Assembly: GCA_009776625.1 (NCBI GenBank)
Contig: WRNL01000021.1
Coordinates: forward strand, 17-16,107
Source: Methanomassiliicoccaceae archaeon
GTDB taxonomy: Archaea; Thermoplasmatota; Thermoplasmata; Methanomassiliicoccales; Methanomethylophilaceae
Reading direction: 5' to 3'
DNA: 16,091 bases
The position numbers and the translations under genes are program-made. Every line of letters begins with the position of its first letter. Positions within the stretch are counted from its first letter, which is position 1. The notes under the pieces were generated by a model that saw only the letters and a program-made list of their open reading frames with translations, made no database searches and was not told where the DNA came from. Positions 7,380 to 14,350 of this stretch are shown one piece after another.

Positions 7380-8518
7380 CAGTCCAACCTCAGCTCTTCC
7401 TCTATCCCCCCGGGGGGCACCTCGAACACGCTCGCCTTCTCCGGCCGCCAGTGGACCATCACCTCGTCCCCCGCCTTGTAGTCGTCGAACCTCCTGTTGG
7501 GGAGCTTCGAGGACACCAGCCCTATGCCCTCGGCCTCCGCCTCCACGGTGATCGTCGCCCCCTCGTACAGCACCCTCTCCACCCTGCCGCCGAAGAACCC
7601 CTGCGGGACCTCGGGCTCGGGCCTCTCCTCTGTGGGCGCCTGGACGACCGGCATCATCGTCGACCCGATCTTCACGGCTACGGCCACCTCCGCGCCAACG
7701 GGGGCGGCCGTCCTGCGCGCCGTGACGACGACGCCGTTCCCCAGCCCCACCTCGGTGTGGGCCTCCCCGACCGAGAGCACCTTCCCCATGAAGATGTTCG
7801 ACCTCCCCACGAAGTTCGCCACGAAGGGGGTCGCGGGGTCCTGGAACACCTCCATCGGCGTGCCCACCTGTATTATCCTGCCTTTCCTGATGACCGCGAT
7901 GCGGTCCGCCATCTCGAGCGCCTCGTCCTGGTCGTGGGTGACGTGTATGGCAGTGAGCCCCATTTCCTTCACGAGGGACCTCAGCTCCTTCCTGAGCTCC
8001 AGCCTGAGCCTGGCGTCCAGGGCCCTGAGGGGCTCGTCCAGGAGCAGGATGTCCGAGTCGGACGCCAGCGCCCTGGCAAGGGCGGTCCTCTGCTGCTGGC
8101 CGCCGCTGAGCTCGTGGGGGTATGAGTCGACCTTGCTCTCCATGTGCACCATCTTTATCATGCTCCTGACCAGCTGTTTCGCGTCCTCCTCGCCCCATCC
8201 CTTGATCTCGGGGGAGAACATCACGTTCCCGTAGACCGTCTTCGGGGGGAACAGGGAGTACACCTGGGATAGCATCGCCGCCTTCCTCTCGGTGACGGGC
8301 GCGTCGGTCACGTCCCTGCCGTCGAACAGGATCCTCCCGCTGTCCGGCCTTGTGAGGCCGCAGAGCATCCTGAGGCAGGTGGTCTTCCCGGACCCGGTGG
8401 GCCCCAGTATGCACAGGTACTCCCCCTCGCCGACCCTGAGCGACAGCCCGTCGGCGGCGGGCGTCCCGCCGTAGTCCTTGCACAGGGCGTCCAGGACGAT
8501 CTCAGGCACGCCTGCCAC
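7379..8518 (-). CDS. ABC transporter ATP-binding protein A (with TOBE domain)
   Basis: The second, non-identical ATPase of the same importer (379 aa). Walker A is GPTGSGKTT (39-47), the Q-loop lies in MLSQVYSLFPP (Gln85), the signature is LSGGQQQRTALARAL (137-151), Walker B is ILLLDEP with Asp161 and Glu162, and the H-loop is HVTHDQDEA. The D-loop reads RALD where the family usually has SALD, a small deviation at the dimer interface. A long C-terminal region from about 240 resembles tandem TOBE segments and includes a Pro/Glu-rich linker (PTEERPEPEVPQ). The GTG at 8516-8518 overlaps the permease end by 17 bases. An in-frame GTG at 8507-8509 (protein starting with PEIVLDAL) follows the GGGGGTGG stretch at a suitable distance and may be the true start. 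Confidence 0.9.
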   Translation of the reverse strand: MAGVPEIVLDALCKDYGGTPAADGLSLRVGEGEYLCILGPTGSGKTTCLRMLCGLTRPDSGRILFDGRDVTDAPVTERKAAMLSQVYSLFPPKTVYGNVMFSPEIKGWGEEDAKQLVRSMIKMVHMESKVDSYPHELSGGQQQRTALARALASDSDILLLDEPLRALDARLRLELRKELRSLVKEMGLTAIHVTHDQDEALEMADRIAVIRKGRIIQVGTPMEVFQDPATPFVANFVGRSNIFMGKVLSVGEAHTEVGLGNGVVVTARRTAAPVGAEVAVAVKIGSTMMPVVQAPTEERPEPEVPQGFFGGRVERVLYEGATITVEAEAEGIGLVSSKLPNRRFDDYKAGDEVMVHWRPEKASVFEVPPGGIEEELRLD

Positions 8519-10136
8519 CCCCGCTGACCGCCAGCCTCACGATTAGCATGAACACGAAGCATATCGCTATGAGTATGATAGAGCAGAACGCCGCCTCCGA
8601 GTAGTTCGACACGTTTATCAGATCCATTATGTACACCGGCACCGTTTTCACCGAGCTGCTTATGGCGACGGTGGCCCCGGTCTCCCCCAGGCTCCTGGTG
8701 AACGCCAGGACGGCGCCGGCCACTATCGACGACTTGATTATCGGCACCAGGACCTTCGAGAACGCCTGGAACGGCTTCGCCCCGAGCGTCATGGCCACCT
8801 CCTCGTAGGACGCGTCCACCTCCTCCACCGCCCCGGTTATGTTCCTCACCACCAAGGGGAACGTGAACGCTATGTGCCCCATTATGACCATTAGCAGGCC
8901 CAGGGACTCCCCTGCGTATATGCTGCCCCAGAACAGGGCCAGCGAGAAGCCGAGCGCGGTCGTGGGGATTATCAGGGGGACGTTGACCAGGCTGTCAAGG
9001 ACCTTGCCCGACTTCGTGTCCCTCTTCCTGGCTATGTAGAGGGCGACGGGGATCCCGAACACGATGTCGAACACGACCGCCACCCCGGCGATGAGGAACG
9101 ATATGCCTATGGAGTACAGCAGCATCCCGTAGTCGATGTCGGCCATGGGCTGCGTCAGGTATGTGAAGATGTAGAACGTGGGGAGTAAAACGATTACCGC
9201 CAGGAACGCGATGGAGAACGCGTCCTTCAGCCTCGGGGCCGCCCCCCTGCTTATCATCCTCCCGAAGTCCGGCCAGACCCTCCTCACAGGTATCTTGAAC
9301 CTCATGATCAGGACCTTGACGACCACCAGCAGGAGGAGGGCCAGGGCTATCATCAGCACGCTTATCAGTATCATCGGCCCCATCGCGGCGTCGGTGCCGT
9401 AGTCGGCCTTCATGAAGGCGATGAACGTCGGCCCCGTGAAGAACGAGGAGCCGATGCCCATCATCTTCAGCGCGATGAACGTCCCGCCCGTCTCGGAGAG
9501 GGACCTGGCAAAGCACAGGATGGTCCCGGTCACCAGGCCGGCGCGGAACAGCGGCAGGGTGATCGTCCTCACCGCCGTGAACCTGGACGCGGAGAGCGTC
9601 ATCGCCGCCGTCTCGTAGTTGGGCTCGATCTGCTCCAGGATCGCGGACAGGGACCTGACCATGTAGGGGTAGGTGAAGATTATATGCAGCAGTATGAGCA
9701 TCATGTACGGGGACATGACGATGCCCAGGCCGGGTATGCCTATCCCGTCCGGGGCCCCCCAGAACATGACCACGGATATGCCGAGGACCGCCGTCGGGAA
9801 CGCGAGGGGCATGTCCATCAGAGTGTCGAGGTACTTCTTGCCCTTGAACTGCTTCCTCACGAAGATCCAGGCCATGGGTATGCCCACGACGACGTCGACG
9901 ACCGTCACGATCCCCGCGATGCTGAATGAGTTCCAGAGCGCCCCGGTTATCATGGACGTCATCGCGGGGTCGTCGAACACCTCGCTGACGGCGCCCCACT
10001 CGGTGATCATCGTGATCACGACGTACACCGACGGGATGATTATTATGATTATGAAAACCAGGCAGACGAAGGCGAACCACGCCCTGCGCGACCTCTCATT
10101 GTTGGATATCTCGTTTACCCATTTGAAAGGGGACAT
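8502..10136 (-). CDS. Fused two-domain ABC transporter permease
   Basis: A 544-residue membrane protein with two binding-protein-dependent permease modules in one chain, each with about six membrane helices. The first helix, a run of Ile/Val, lies at about residues 20-45. Each half carries an EAA loop that docks an ATPase: YETAAMTLSASRFTAVRTI in the first and YEEVAMTLGAKPFQAFSKV in the second. The motifs ARSLSETGGTF and TRSLGETGATV repeat at matching places, confirming internal duplication. Fused permeases of this length are known for Fe(III) (FbpB) and thiamine (ThiP), while the SETG/GETGA motifs also resemble molybdate, tungstate and sulfate permeases. The ATG at 10134-10136 has AGGTG eight bases upstream. 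No substrate-binding protein gene is in the window. Confidence 0.92.
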   Translation of the reverse strand: MSPFKWVNEISNNERSRRAWFAFVCLVFIIIIIIPSVYVVITMITEWGAVSEVFDDPAMTSMITGALWNSFSIAGIVTVVDVVVGIPMAWIFVRKQFKGKKYLDTLMDMPLAFPTAVLGISVVMFWGAPDGIGIPGLGIVMSPYMMLILLHIIFTYPYMVRSLSAILEQIEPNYETAAMTLSASRFTAVRTITLPLFRAGLVTGTILCFARSLSETGGTFIALKMMGIGSSFFTGPTFIAFMKADYGTDAAMGPMILISVLMIALALLLLVVVKVLIMRFKIPVRRVWPDFGRMISRGAAPRLKDAFSIAFLAVIVLLPTFYIFTYLTQPMADIDYGMLLYSIGISFLIAGVAVVFDIVFGIPVALYIARKRDTKSGKVLDSLVNVPLIIPTTALGFSLALFWGSIYAGESLGLLMVIMGHIAFTFPLVVRNITGAVEEVDASYEEVAMTLGAKPFQAFSKVLVPIIKSSIVAGAVLAFTRSLGETGATVAISSSVKTVPVYIMDLINVSNYSEAAFCSIILIAICFVFMLIVRLAVSGGGRRA

Positions 10137-10154
10137 GAGGGGGGCACCTTATCC

Positions 10155-10175
10155 GATGTCTCGTCACATGACATC
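10155..10175. repeat. Short inverted repeat between lsm and permease
   Basis: GATGTC at 10155-10160 and GACATC at 10170-10175 are perfect inverted arms around a 9-base centre that itself contains GTCA and TGAC. It spans the lsm stop codon and lies about 20 bases before the permease start. It could be an operator or a weak RNA hairpin separating expression of the two genes, or chance. Confidence 0.3.
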
Positions 10176-10395
10176 AGAGGATGGATATGCTCACGACGTT
10201 ATTCCCGCGGAGCACGACCATGCCGAGGCGCCTCTGCTCCTCGCCGGCGGCGTTGTTCTCAGCGGTCTCCTCCAGCGTCATGTTCATGTACTCGTCGAAA
10301 CCGGTGAGCTTGCCCTCCAGGACCCTCCCGTCCTTGAGAAGGAGCGACACGCGTTTGTCCAGCGATTTCTCCAGCAACGTCTGTGGCATTACCAT
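10174..10395 (-). CDS. Archaeal Sm-like (Lsm) RNA-binding protein
   Basis: This small protein (73 aa) of the Sm/Lsm family should form a heptameric ring that binds U-rich RNA. The Sm1 motif covers VSLLLKDGRVLEGKLTGFDEYMNMTLEE (about 16-43), with the typical G-x-L-x-G-F-D-x-x-M-N pattern, and Sm2 is VVLRGNNVVSISIL at the end, with the RG(N)N RNA contact. I start it at the ATG at 10393-10395 (MVMPQTLLEKSL); the frame runs open much further upstream, but there it only crosses the promoter and the opposite gene. No ribosome binding site is visible. A TATA-like box at 10423-10431 implies a leader of only a few bases. It is 37 bases ahead of the permease and may head that operon. Confidence 0.92.
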   Translation of the reverse strand: MVMPQTLLEKSLDKRVSLLLKDGRVLEGKLTGFDEYMNMTLEETAENNAAGEEQRRLGMVVLRGNNVVSISIL

Positions 10396-10422
10396 GTTAT
10401 CAGGCTGACCATGGGGTGTTTG

Positions 10423-10431
10423 ATTAAAAGC
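10423..10431 (-). promoter_or_regulatory. TATA-like box for lsm and the transporter cluster
   Basis: On the minus strand CTTTTAATC, preceded by an A-rich run (GGAAAAAG), lies about 30 bases upstream of the lsm ATG. This predicts a nearly leaderless lsm transcript and may drive the whole minus-strand cluster, as no better box is seen before the permease. Confidence 0.5.
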
Positions 10432-10495
10432 TTTTTCCTGAGGCGTCCCGGGCGGGGGCACTCCCCATTCAGGATGCCGCCTCCCGGTTCGAAAA

Positions 10496-10505
10496 ACACT
10501 TAACG
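10496..10505 (+). promoter_or_regulatory. TATA-like box of the 10535 gene
   Basis: ACACTTAACG after an A-run lies about 35 bases before the ATG at 10535, predicting a start near 10525 and a short leader. It is divergent from the lsm promoter. Confidence 0.4.
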
Positions 10506-10534
10506 TAGCAAGGCGGATTAGGGGCGGGTGCGAC

Positions 10535-10978
10535 ATGCCTGACGGAGAGTGGATGGACATAGGGAGAGAATGCCTCGTGGGATTGGACGAGGTGTTGACC
10601 GTCCTGAAGAGGGCCCGTAGCAAGAGCCGCTTCAGCATGATGTACTTGGACCTGGTCCTCGACCCCCTAACGAACAGGGACATAAAGAAAGCAGGGAGGC
10701 TCGCTGGCAACTTAAGGCCTGCGATGGAGTCCTTGAAACTATCCTTGGAAGAGGAGGGCATGCTCTCCCCTAACGCAACGGAGCCGCACGTCTGCGTCGC
10801 GGCGATAGACCAATTCCTCGGTCTGGACTGGACGCCGCCCCTTATATTAGTCGACATCAGCTGGGGCCCGATAAACAAAGACATAGATGTCGTGAACAAC
10901 GCCAGGTCGGCGATAACGTGCCTTTTGGAACATGCCCGAAGGGTTGAGGGGTCTGTGCCGGACACAAGCGCGACGTAA
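10535..10978 (+). CDS. Hypothetical protein, 147 aa
   Basis: I do not recognise this protein. It starts MPDGEWMDIGRECLVGLDEV. A helical N-terminal two thirds carries a basic patch (LKRARSKSRF, then RDIKKAGRLAGNLRP), and a hydrophobic strand (PPLILVDISW) precedes a final helix (DVVNNARSAITCLLEHARR). There is no signal peptide and no membrane helix. The ATG follows GGGCGGGTG four bases upstream, a plausible ribosome binding site, and the gene has its own TATA-like box. Codon choice is a little less GC-biased than in the transporter genes, but AGG arginine and GC-ending codons persist. It stands alone, divergent from lsm and followed by the AT-rich repeat region. Confidence 0.7.
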   Translation: MPDGEWMDIGRECLVGLDEVLTVLKRARSKSRFSMMYLDLVLDPLTNRDIKKAGRLAGNLRPAMESLKLSLEEEGMLSPNATEPHVCVAAIDQFLGLDWTPPLILVDISWGPINKDIDVVNNARSAITCLLEHARRVEGSVPDTSAT

Positions 10979-11074
10979 AGAGAGCGATGTCAGAAGATAC
11001 CCCCCTTGTCTGTTCCAGTTCCATAATGTTCTATGATGATTCAGATCGTCCGTTCTGGTTGCGAAACATAAGAT

Positions 11075-11198
11075 AAAGTCATAGGTAAAAATGTGGTTTG
11101 CCAATAGAAAGTCCTATGGAAAAATGTGGTTTATATGCTCAAAGTCCTATGGAAAAATGTGATTTATAGTTAAAAAGTCCTATGTAAAAACGTAAGTT
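11075..11198. repeat. Four direct repeats with an exact 33-base period
   Basis: Units of about 25 bases begin at 11075, 11108, 11141 and 11174, so spacing is exactly 33 each time. The shared core is AAAGTCCTATG, then AAAAATGTG and TTT; units 2 and 3 differ by one base, while units 1 and 4 are more diverged. The 8-base segments between units are dissimilar. At the end of units 2 and 3 the sequence runs into TTTATA, a TATA-like element. The array ends 25 bases before the ATPase start. Three helical turns per period would put each site on the same DNA face, suiting cooperative protein binding. Confidence 0.85.
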
Positions 11199-11205
11199 AA
11201 AATAA
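11197..11205 (+). promoter_or_regulatory. TATA-like box for the AAA ATPase gene
   Basis: TTAAAATAA at the end of the fourth repeat is centred about 23 bases before the ATG at 11224, which predicts a leaderless transcript; no ribosome binding site precedes the ATG. TTTATA elements in repeats 2 and 3 are alternative boxes giving longer leaders. Confidence 0.45.
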
Positions 11206-11223
11206 CATCGTAGACATATCTGG

Positions 11224-12597
11224 ATGATGCTCAGGCGAAAGGTAGCAGATCAACTGATGGATTGGAAGAATGATCCGGATAAGAAATCACTTCTTGTGCG
11301 CGGTGCAAGGCAGGTCGGGAAGACATACTCGATCAACGACTTCGGGGAGAAGAACTACGGCACATACGTTTACATCAACTTCGTTAAGAACCCAGAATAC
11401 GCGACGATATTCGCCGGAGACCTGGATGTCGATGCCGTCTTGAGGAGAATGTCCGCCTTCTTCCCTAAAGCCAGGTTCACTCCAGGGGACACGTTGATCT
11501 TCCTTGACGAGATACAGAAATGCCCAGATGCCCGGGTGGCATTCAAATTCTTCACCATGGACAAGAGGTACGACGTCATCGGCTCCGGCTCTCTGATGGG
11601 TGTGATGTACACGGAGGCGTCCTCCTATCCCGTCGGGTACGAGGACAGCATAGACATGCATTCGCTTGACTTCGAAGAGTTCCTATGGGCAATGGATGTC
11701 CGAGAGGACATAATCGGAGAGGTGAAGAAGAGCCTCGTTGAAAAAAGGCCTATAGACGCTGTGTTCCTCAACAGGTTCAATGAGTTCTTCAGATGGCATA
11801 TGGTCGTGGGGGGGATGCCTGAAGTGGTGGAAACGTTCAAAAAAACCAATCACTTCGGAAAGGTACGAACCGCACAGAGGAACATCATCCGCACATACAT
11901 CGATGACATAACGAAATACGCCCCCGCGGTTATGAAGAATAAGATACTCTCGATATTCCACACGATACCGGTACAGCTGGCAGGTCGCAACAAGAGGTTC
12001 GTATTCGCAGACGTTGATGACAGCGGCGGCGGCAGATACGACAAATACGGCAACAGTATAATGTGGCTGTACGAAGCGGGCATCATCAACCTGTGCTACA
12101 ACCTCACCGAGCCTGCGATCCCCCTGCTTTCAAGGAGGAAGAACAATTCCTTCAAAGTCTACATGAACGACACGGGGCTGCTGATGGGTATGATGGAAGA
12201 GGGGCTGGCGAGAGGCATCCTGAACAGCGACCTGGACGTCAACAACGGCGCCATGATGGAGAACATCGTGGCCGAGATGCTCGTCAAGGAGGGTTACGAG
12301 CTCAACTACTTTGAAAAGAACGGCACCCTTGAAATAGACTTCGTTCTGAACCTGGGCGGCGCCGTCACAGCCGTAGAGGTGAAATCCGGGGACGACAAAC
12401 AGTCCAAATCACTAGGCGTCGTGATGTCGAAAACCTACAAAGTAAAACGCGGCATCAAACTGCAGGGCACGAACGTCGTCATAGATGACAAGGGCATTGA
12501 GCGCTACCCCATATTCGCAGCGGCGTTCATGCGCTCGATGAACGAGGAAACATGGGATACCAAGGCCGTGTCGAAAGCCCTCGACGGGATGCGGTGA
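11224..12597 (+). CDS. AAA-family ATPase with DUF4143 C-terminal domain
   Basis: A 457-residue protein of the AAA_14/DUF4143 family, often multicopy in archaeal genomes and of unknown function. The N-terminal ATPase has Walker A GARQVGKT (27-34), Walker B TLIFLDEIQKC (Asp95, Glu96) and a sensor-like stretch YDVIGSGSL. The DUF4143 part holds YKVYMNDTGLLMGMM-like sequence and ends in a nuclease-like core: E-I-D (370-372) followed by A-V-E-V-K (Glu385, Lys387), the order seen in PD-(D/E)xK folds. Two ATGs lie side by side (11224, 11227); leaderless initiation is likely. Its third positions are visibly more A/T-rich than in flanking genes, suggesting acquisition from another genome. The array of 33-base repeats directly upstream probably controls it or moves with it. 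Confidence 0.9.
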   Translation: MMLRRKVADQLMDWKNDPDKKSLLVRGARQVGKTYSINDFGEKNYGTYVYINFVKNPEYATIFAGDLDVDAVLRRMSAFFPKARFTPGDTLIFLDEIQKCPDARVAFKFFTMDKRYDVIGSGSLMGVMYTEASSYPVGYEDSIDMHSLDFEEFLWAMDVREDIIGEVKKSLVEKRPIDAVFLNRFNEFFRWHMVVGGMPEVVETFKKTNHFGKVRTAQRNIIRTYIDDITKYAPAVMKNKILSIFHTIPVQLAGRNKRFVFADVDDSGGGRYDKYGNSIMWLYEAGIINLCYNLTEPAIPLLSRRKNNSFKVYMNDTGLLMGMMEEGLARGILNSDLDVNNGAMMENIVAEMLVKEGYELNYFEKNGTLEIDFVLNLGGAVTAVEVKSGDDKQSKSLGVVMSKTYKVKRGIKLQGTNVVIDDKGIERYPIFAAAFMRSMNEETWDTKAVSKALDGMR

Positions 12598-12797
12598 CAT
12601 CGCCTTGAAAGCAACACTGGCACTATCAAAAAACGAACGTTCGCAGACTCCGCCAAATGTAGGCGCATAGGTTGCTGGGATGGCTGCCGGAAACATTACC
12701 GCGCCCAGCATGGACGGTTTCGGCACGCATGAAGCCACATCATCCTGAACCAGCCATGGGGCGACGAGGTTTTCACGGGCAAGGACTCAAATCAATA
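12598..12797. other. Non-coding or decayed stretch after the ATPase
   Basis: No convincing gene. The only notable element is a perfect 10-base palindrome CGAACGTTCG at 12634-12643. Short open frames occur on both strands, but none has a start with a ribosome binding site or recognisable protein character. The stretch is less GC-rich than the genes to its right and may belong to the same acquired segment as the ATPase. Confidence 0.4.
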
Positions 12798-12799
12798 GG

Positions 12800-12820
12800 T
12801 ATATTAGTCGAGAACGACTA
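12800..12820 (+). promoter_or_regulatory. TATA box with adjoining inverted repeat before pgi
   Basis: TATATTA at 12800-12806 is a good TATA box and predicts a transcript start near 12828. Overlapping its end, TAGTCG (12805-12810) and CGACTA (12815-12820) form perfect 6-base inverted arms around AGAA. A repressor bound there would block TBP or polymerase, so it is an operator candidate. Confidence 0.5.
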
Positions 12821-12832
12821 CCAGCCGATGCC

Positions 12833-14260
12833 TTGATTAACAATCTGGCTGAGGCGTTTGGTTTGTCAAAGGATGATGTTGGACACCAAAGGAGGGGAGC
12901 CGCACCATGCGGCGACCAAGGGAAGCTGAGCCCGTTCCCGGAGCTGTTCAGTGTGCGCCTCAGCCCTGTGTCTGGGGACAAAGCGGGCGACGGCGTGCCC
13001 GGAGAGCCATCGGGGCCCTTGCTATGCGCAACGCCAGACGACCTTGGCACGGATCCTTTCGCGGAATCGTACAGGAAGGACGTGCTCGGATACTTTGACG
13101 CGTTCATGGAAGAGTATGCGCCGCTAATAGAACGGGAGGTGGAGAGGTTGTTCGGCGGGGGGCGCCCCAGGTACATGGTCACCACTGGGATAGGGGCGAA
13201 CGAGCAGTTCGCGCACTTCGCCGCCTCGGCGAACAACAGGGACGGGGGCCACCGCCTGGAATGGCTGGTCGTCGACTCCCCCAAAGGGCTTTCGTCCCTG
13301 CCCGAGGACGCGACCGTTGGCAACACGCTGTTCGTCGAATTCTCCCGCGGCGGCCTCACCGAGGAGACCGTGAAGATCCACGAGTACACCCCCCGGGGCG
13401 CGAAGAGGATCGTGTTCTCCAACAGCGGGCCGCTTTTCGACCTCGCGAAGAGGGACGGGAACCTGACCCTGCCCATCCCGAGCGAGGTCTCAGGGAGGTA
13501 CGGCAGGAACAGGACCCCCATCCTCCTGGCGCCGATGCTCATAGCTGGCATGGACGCCAGGCGGTACTGGGGTGACATCGACAGGGCGGTCAGGGCGTTC
13601 GACGTCTCGGACCGGGGCTCCCTGCCGTTCGTGATTGCCGAGTTCATACTGGCGAGCCAGAGGCTCCATTCCAGCAACCTGGTCTACCTCGGGTGCAACG
13701 ACGACGGCCTCGGGCTGCTGGCGGACCAGCTCATACAGTTCTGGAACGAGGGCGTGAACAAGGCGGGCAACGACCTGATCATGTCCCGCTTCTTCGGCCT
13801 GCCCCGCGACTCCCACACGAACATCGAGGGCATACTGGGGAACCACCAGCGGAAGATCGGGGTGTTCCTGCTCAGGACGGACATGAGGGGCGGGGCGGCG
13901 CACCCCCTGGTCTCCGATGCCATTGACGCTATCGACCTGGGACATGAGGGGCTCCGGCTCGGTGACGAGGAGGTGGTCCTCGCCCTGGCCAACTACAAAA
14001 GGTTCTCCGAGCTGATGCCGACCATGCTGATCGATGTTCCAGGGGAGGCCACGATGACGCACTCGGCCGTCCTGGGCCAGCTCTTCGCCGATGTGACGTT
14101 CGTCTACTCCAGGCTCATCGGGGTCGACCCTGGGTCGAACCCGGAGATCAAATCGGTCAAGGATCTCTCTGCAAAACTTCTGTCGTCTGCGGCAGAGGAG
14201 CTAAGGAAGCCCGGCTCGACAATGAGAGGGACTTTCCAGGGCCTGTGCGACCGGGGCTGA
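12833..14260 (+). CDS. pgi: Glucose-6-phosphate isomerase (divergent)
   Basis: The protein (475 aa) looks like a divergent phosphoglucose isomerase of the SIS-fold family, interconverting glucose-6-phosphate and fructose-6-phosphate. Signs are VTTGIGANEQF in place of the usual GIGGS loop, FVEFSRGGLTEETVKI (about 168-183) matching the SKTxTTxET phosphate loop, SGRYGRNRTPILLAPMLIAGMDA matching the GGRYS region, WNEG with Glu306, RDSHTNIEG with His328 matching the D-x-H-S segment, and DPGSNPEIKSVKDL with Lys443 where the family has the C-terminal catalytic lysine. The start is uncertain: TTG 12833 fits a nearly leaderless transcript, while TTG 12863 has GAGG eight bases before it. AGGAGGGG at 12890-12897 precedes an ATG in the wrong frame. 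The first 30 or so residues are the least certain. Confidence 0.72.
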   Translation: MINNLAEAFGLSKDDVGHQRRGAAPCGDQGKLSPFPELFSVRLSPVSGDKAGDGVPGEPSGPLLCATPDDLGTDPFAESYRKDVLGYFDAFMEEYAPLIEREVERLFGGGRPRYMVTTGIGANEQFAHFAASANNRDGGHRLEWLVVDSPKGLSSLPEDATVGNTLFVEFSRGGLTEETVKIHEYTPRGAKRIVFSNSGPLFDLAKRDGNLTLPIPSEVSGRYGRNRTPILLAPMLIAGMDARRYWGDIDRAVRAFDVSDRGSLPFVIAEFILASQRLHSSNLVYLGCNDDGLGLLADQLIQFWNEGVNKAGNDLIMSRFFGLPRDSHTNIEGILGNHQRKIGVFLLRTDMRGGAAHPLVSDAIDAIDLGHEGLRLGDEEVVLALANYKRFSELMPTMLIDVPGEATMTHSAVLGQLFADVTFVYSRLIGVDPGSNPEIKSVKDLSAKLLSSAAEELRKPGSTMRGTFQGLCDRG

Positions 14261-14318
14261 CGGCCGCCTTTGAATAAGCCGAATGGAACATTCACGCATG
14301 GCTCAAGCCCTGTGCGTT

Positions 14319-14350
14319 CCCCTTTGGAAGGGGGTGGGCAGTTCCACCCC
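14319..14350. repeat. Two overlapping, mutually exclusive hairpins
   Basis: CCCCTT (14319-14324) pairs with AAGGGG (14328-14333) around TGG. GGGGTGG (14331-14337) pairs with CCACCCC (14344-14350) around GCAGTT. They share bases 14331-14333, so only one can form fully. Neither strand has a clear oligo-T run after them, so a simple terminator for pgi is not shown. Confidence 0.4.

Noticed and set aside
6297..8483. Apparent 728-aa protein on the minus strand
   Set aside because: Only the part from 7379 downward is a real ATPase. The upstream part is an out-of-frame reading of ATPase A with Arg/Gly-rich, motif-free sequence.
10470..10500. tRNA T-arm-like GGTTCGA
   Set aside because: The sequence after GGTTCGA is A-rich, with no pairing strand and no acceptor stem or anticodon arm around it.
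10396..10965. N-terminal extension of the Lsm protein
   Set aside because: It crosses the divergent promoter and the opposite gene. Lsm proteins of this type are about 70-80 residues and begin at the ATG at 10395.
11075..11198. CRISPR array
   Set aside because: The segments between repeats are only 8 bases and the repeats are diverged; no spacers of normal length and no cas genes are seen.
12907..13098. 63-aa frame with a good ribosome binding site inside pgi
   Set aside because: The translation is Arg/Pro-rich and motif-free, while the overlapping pgi frame carries recognisable sequence; kept only as a note on the pgi start.
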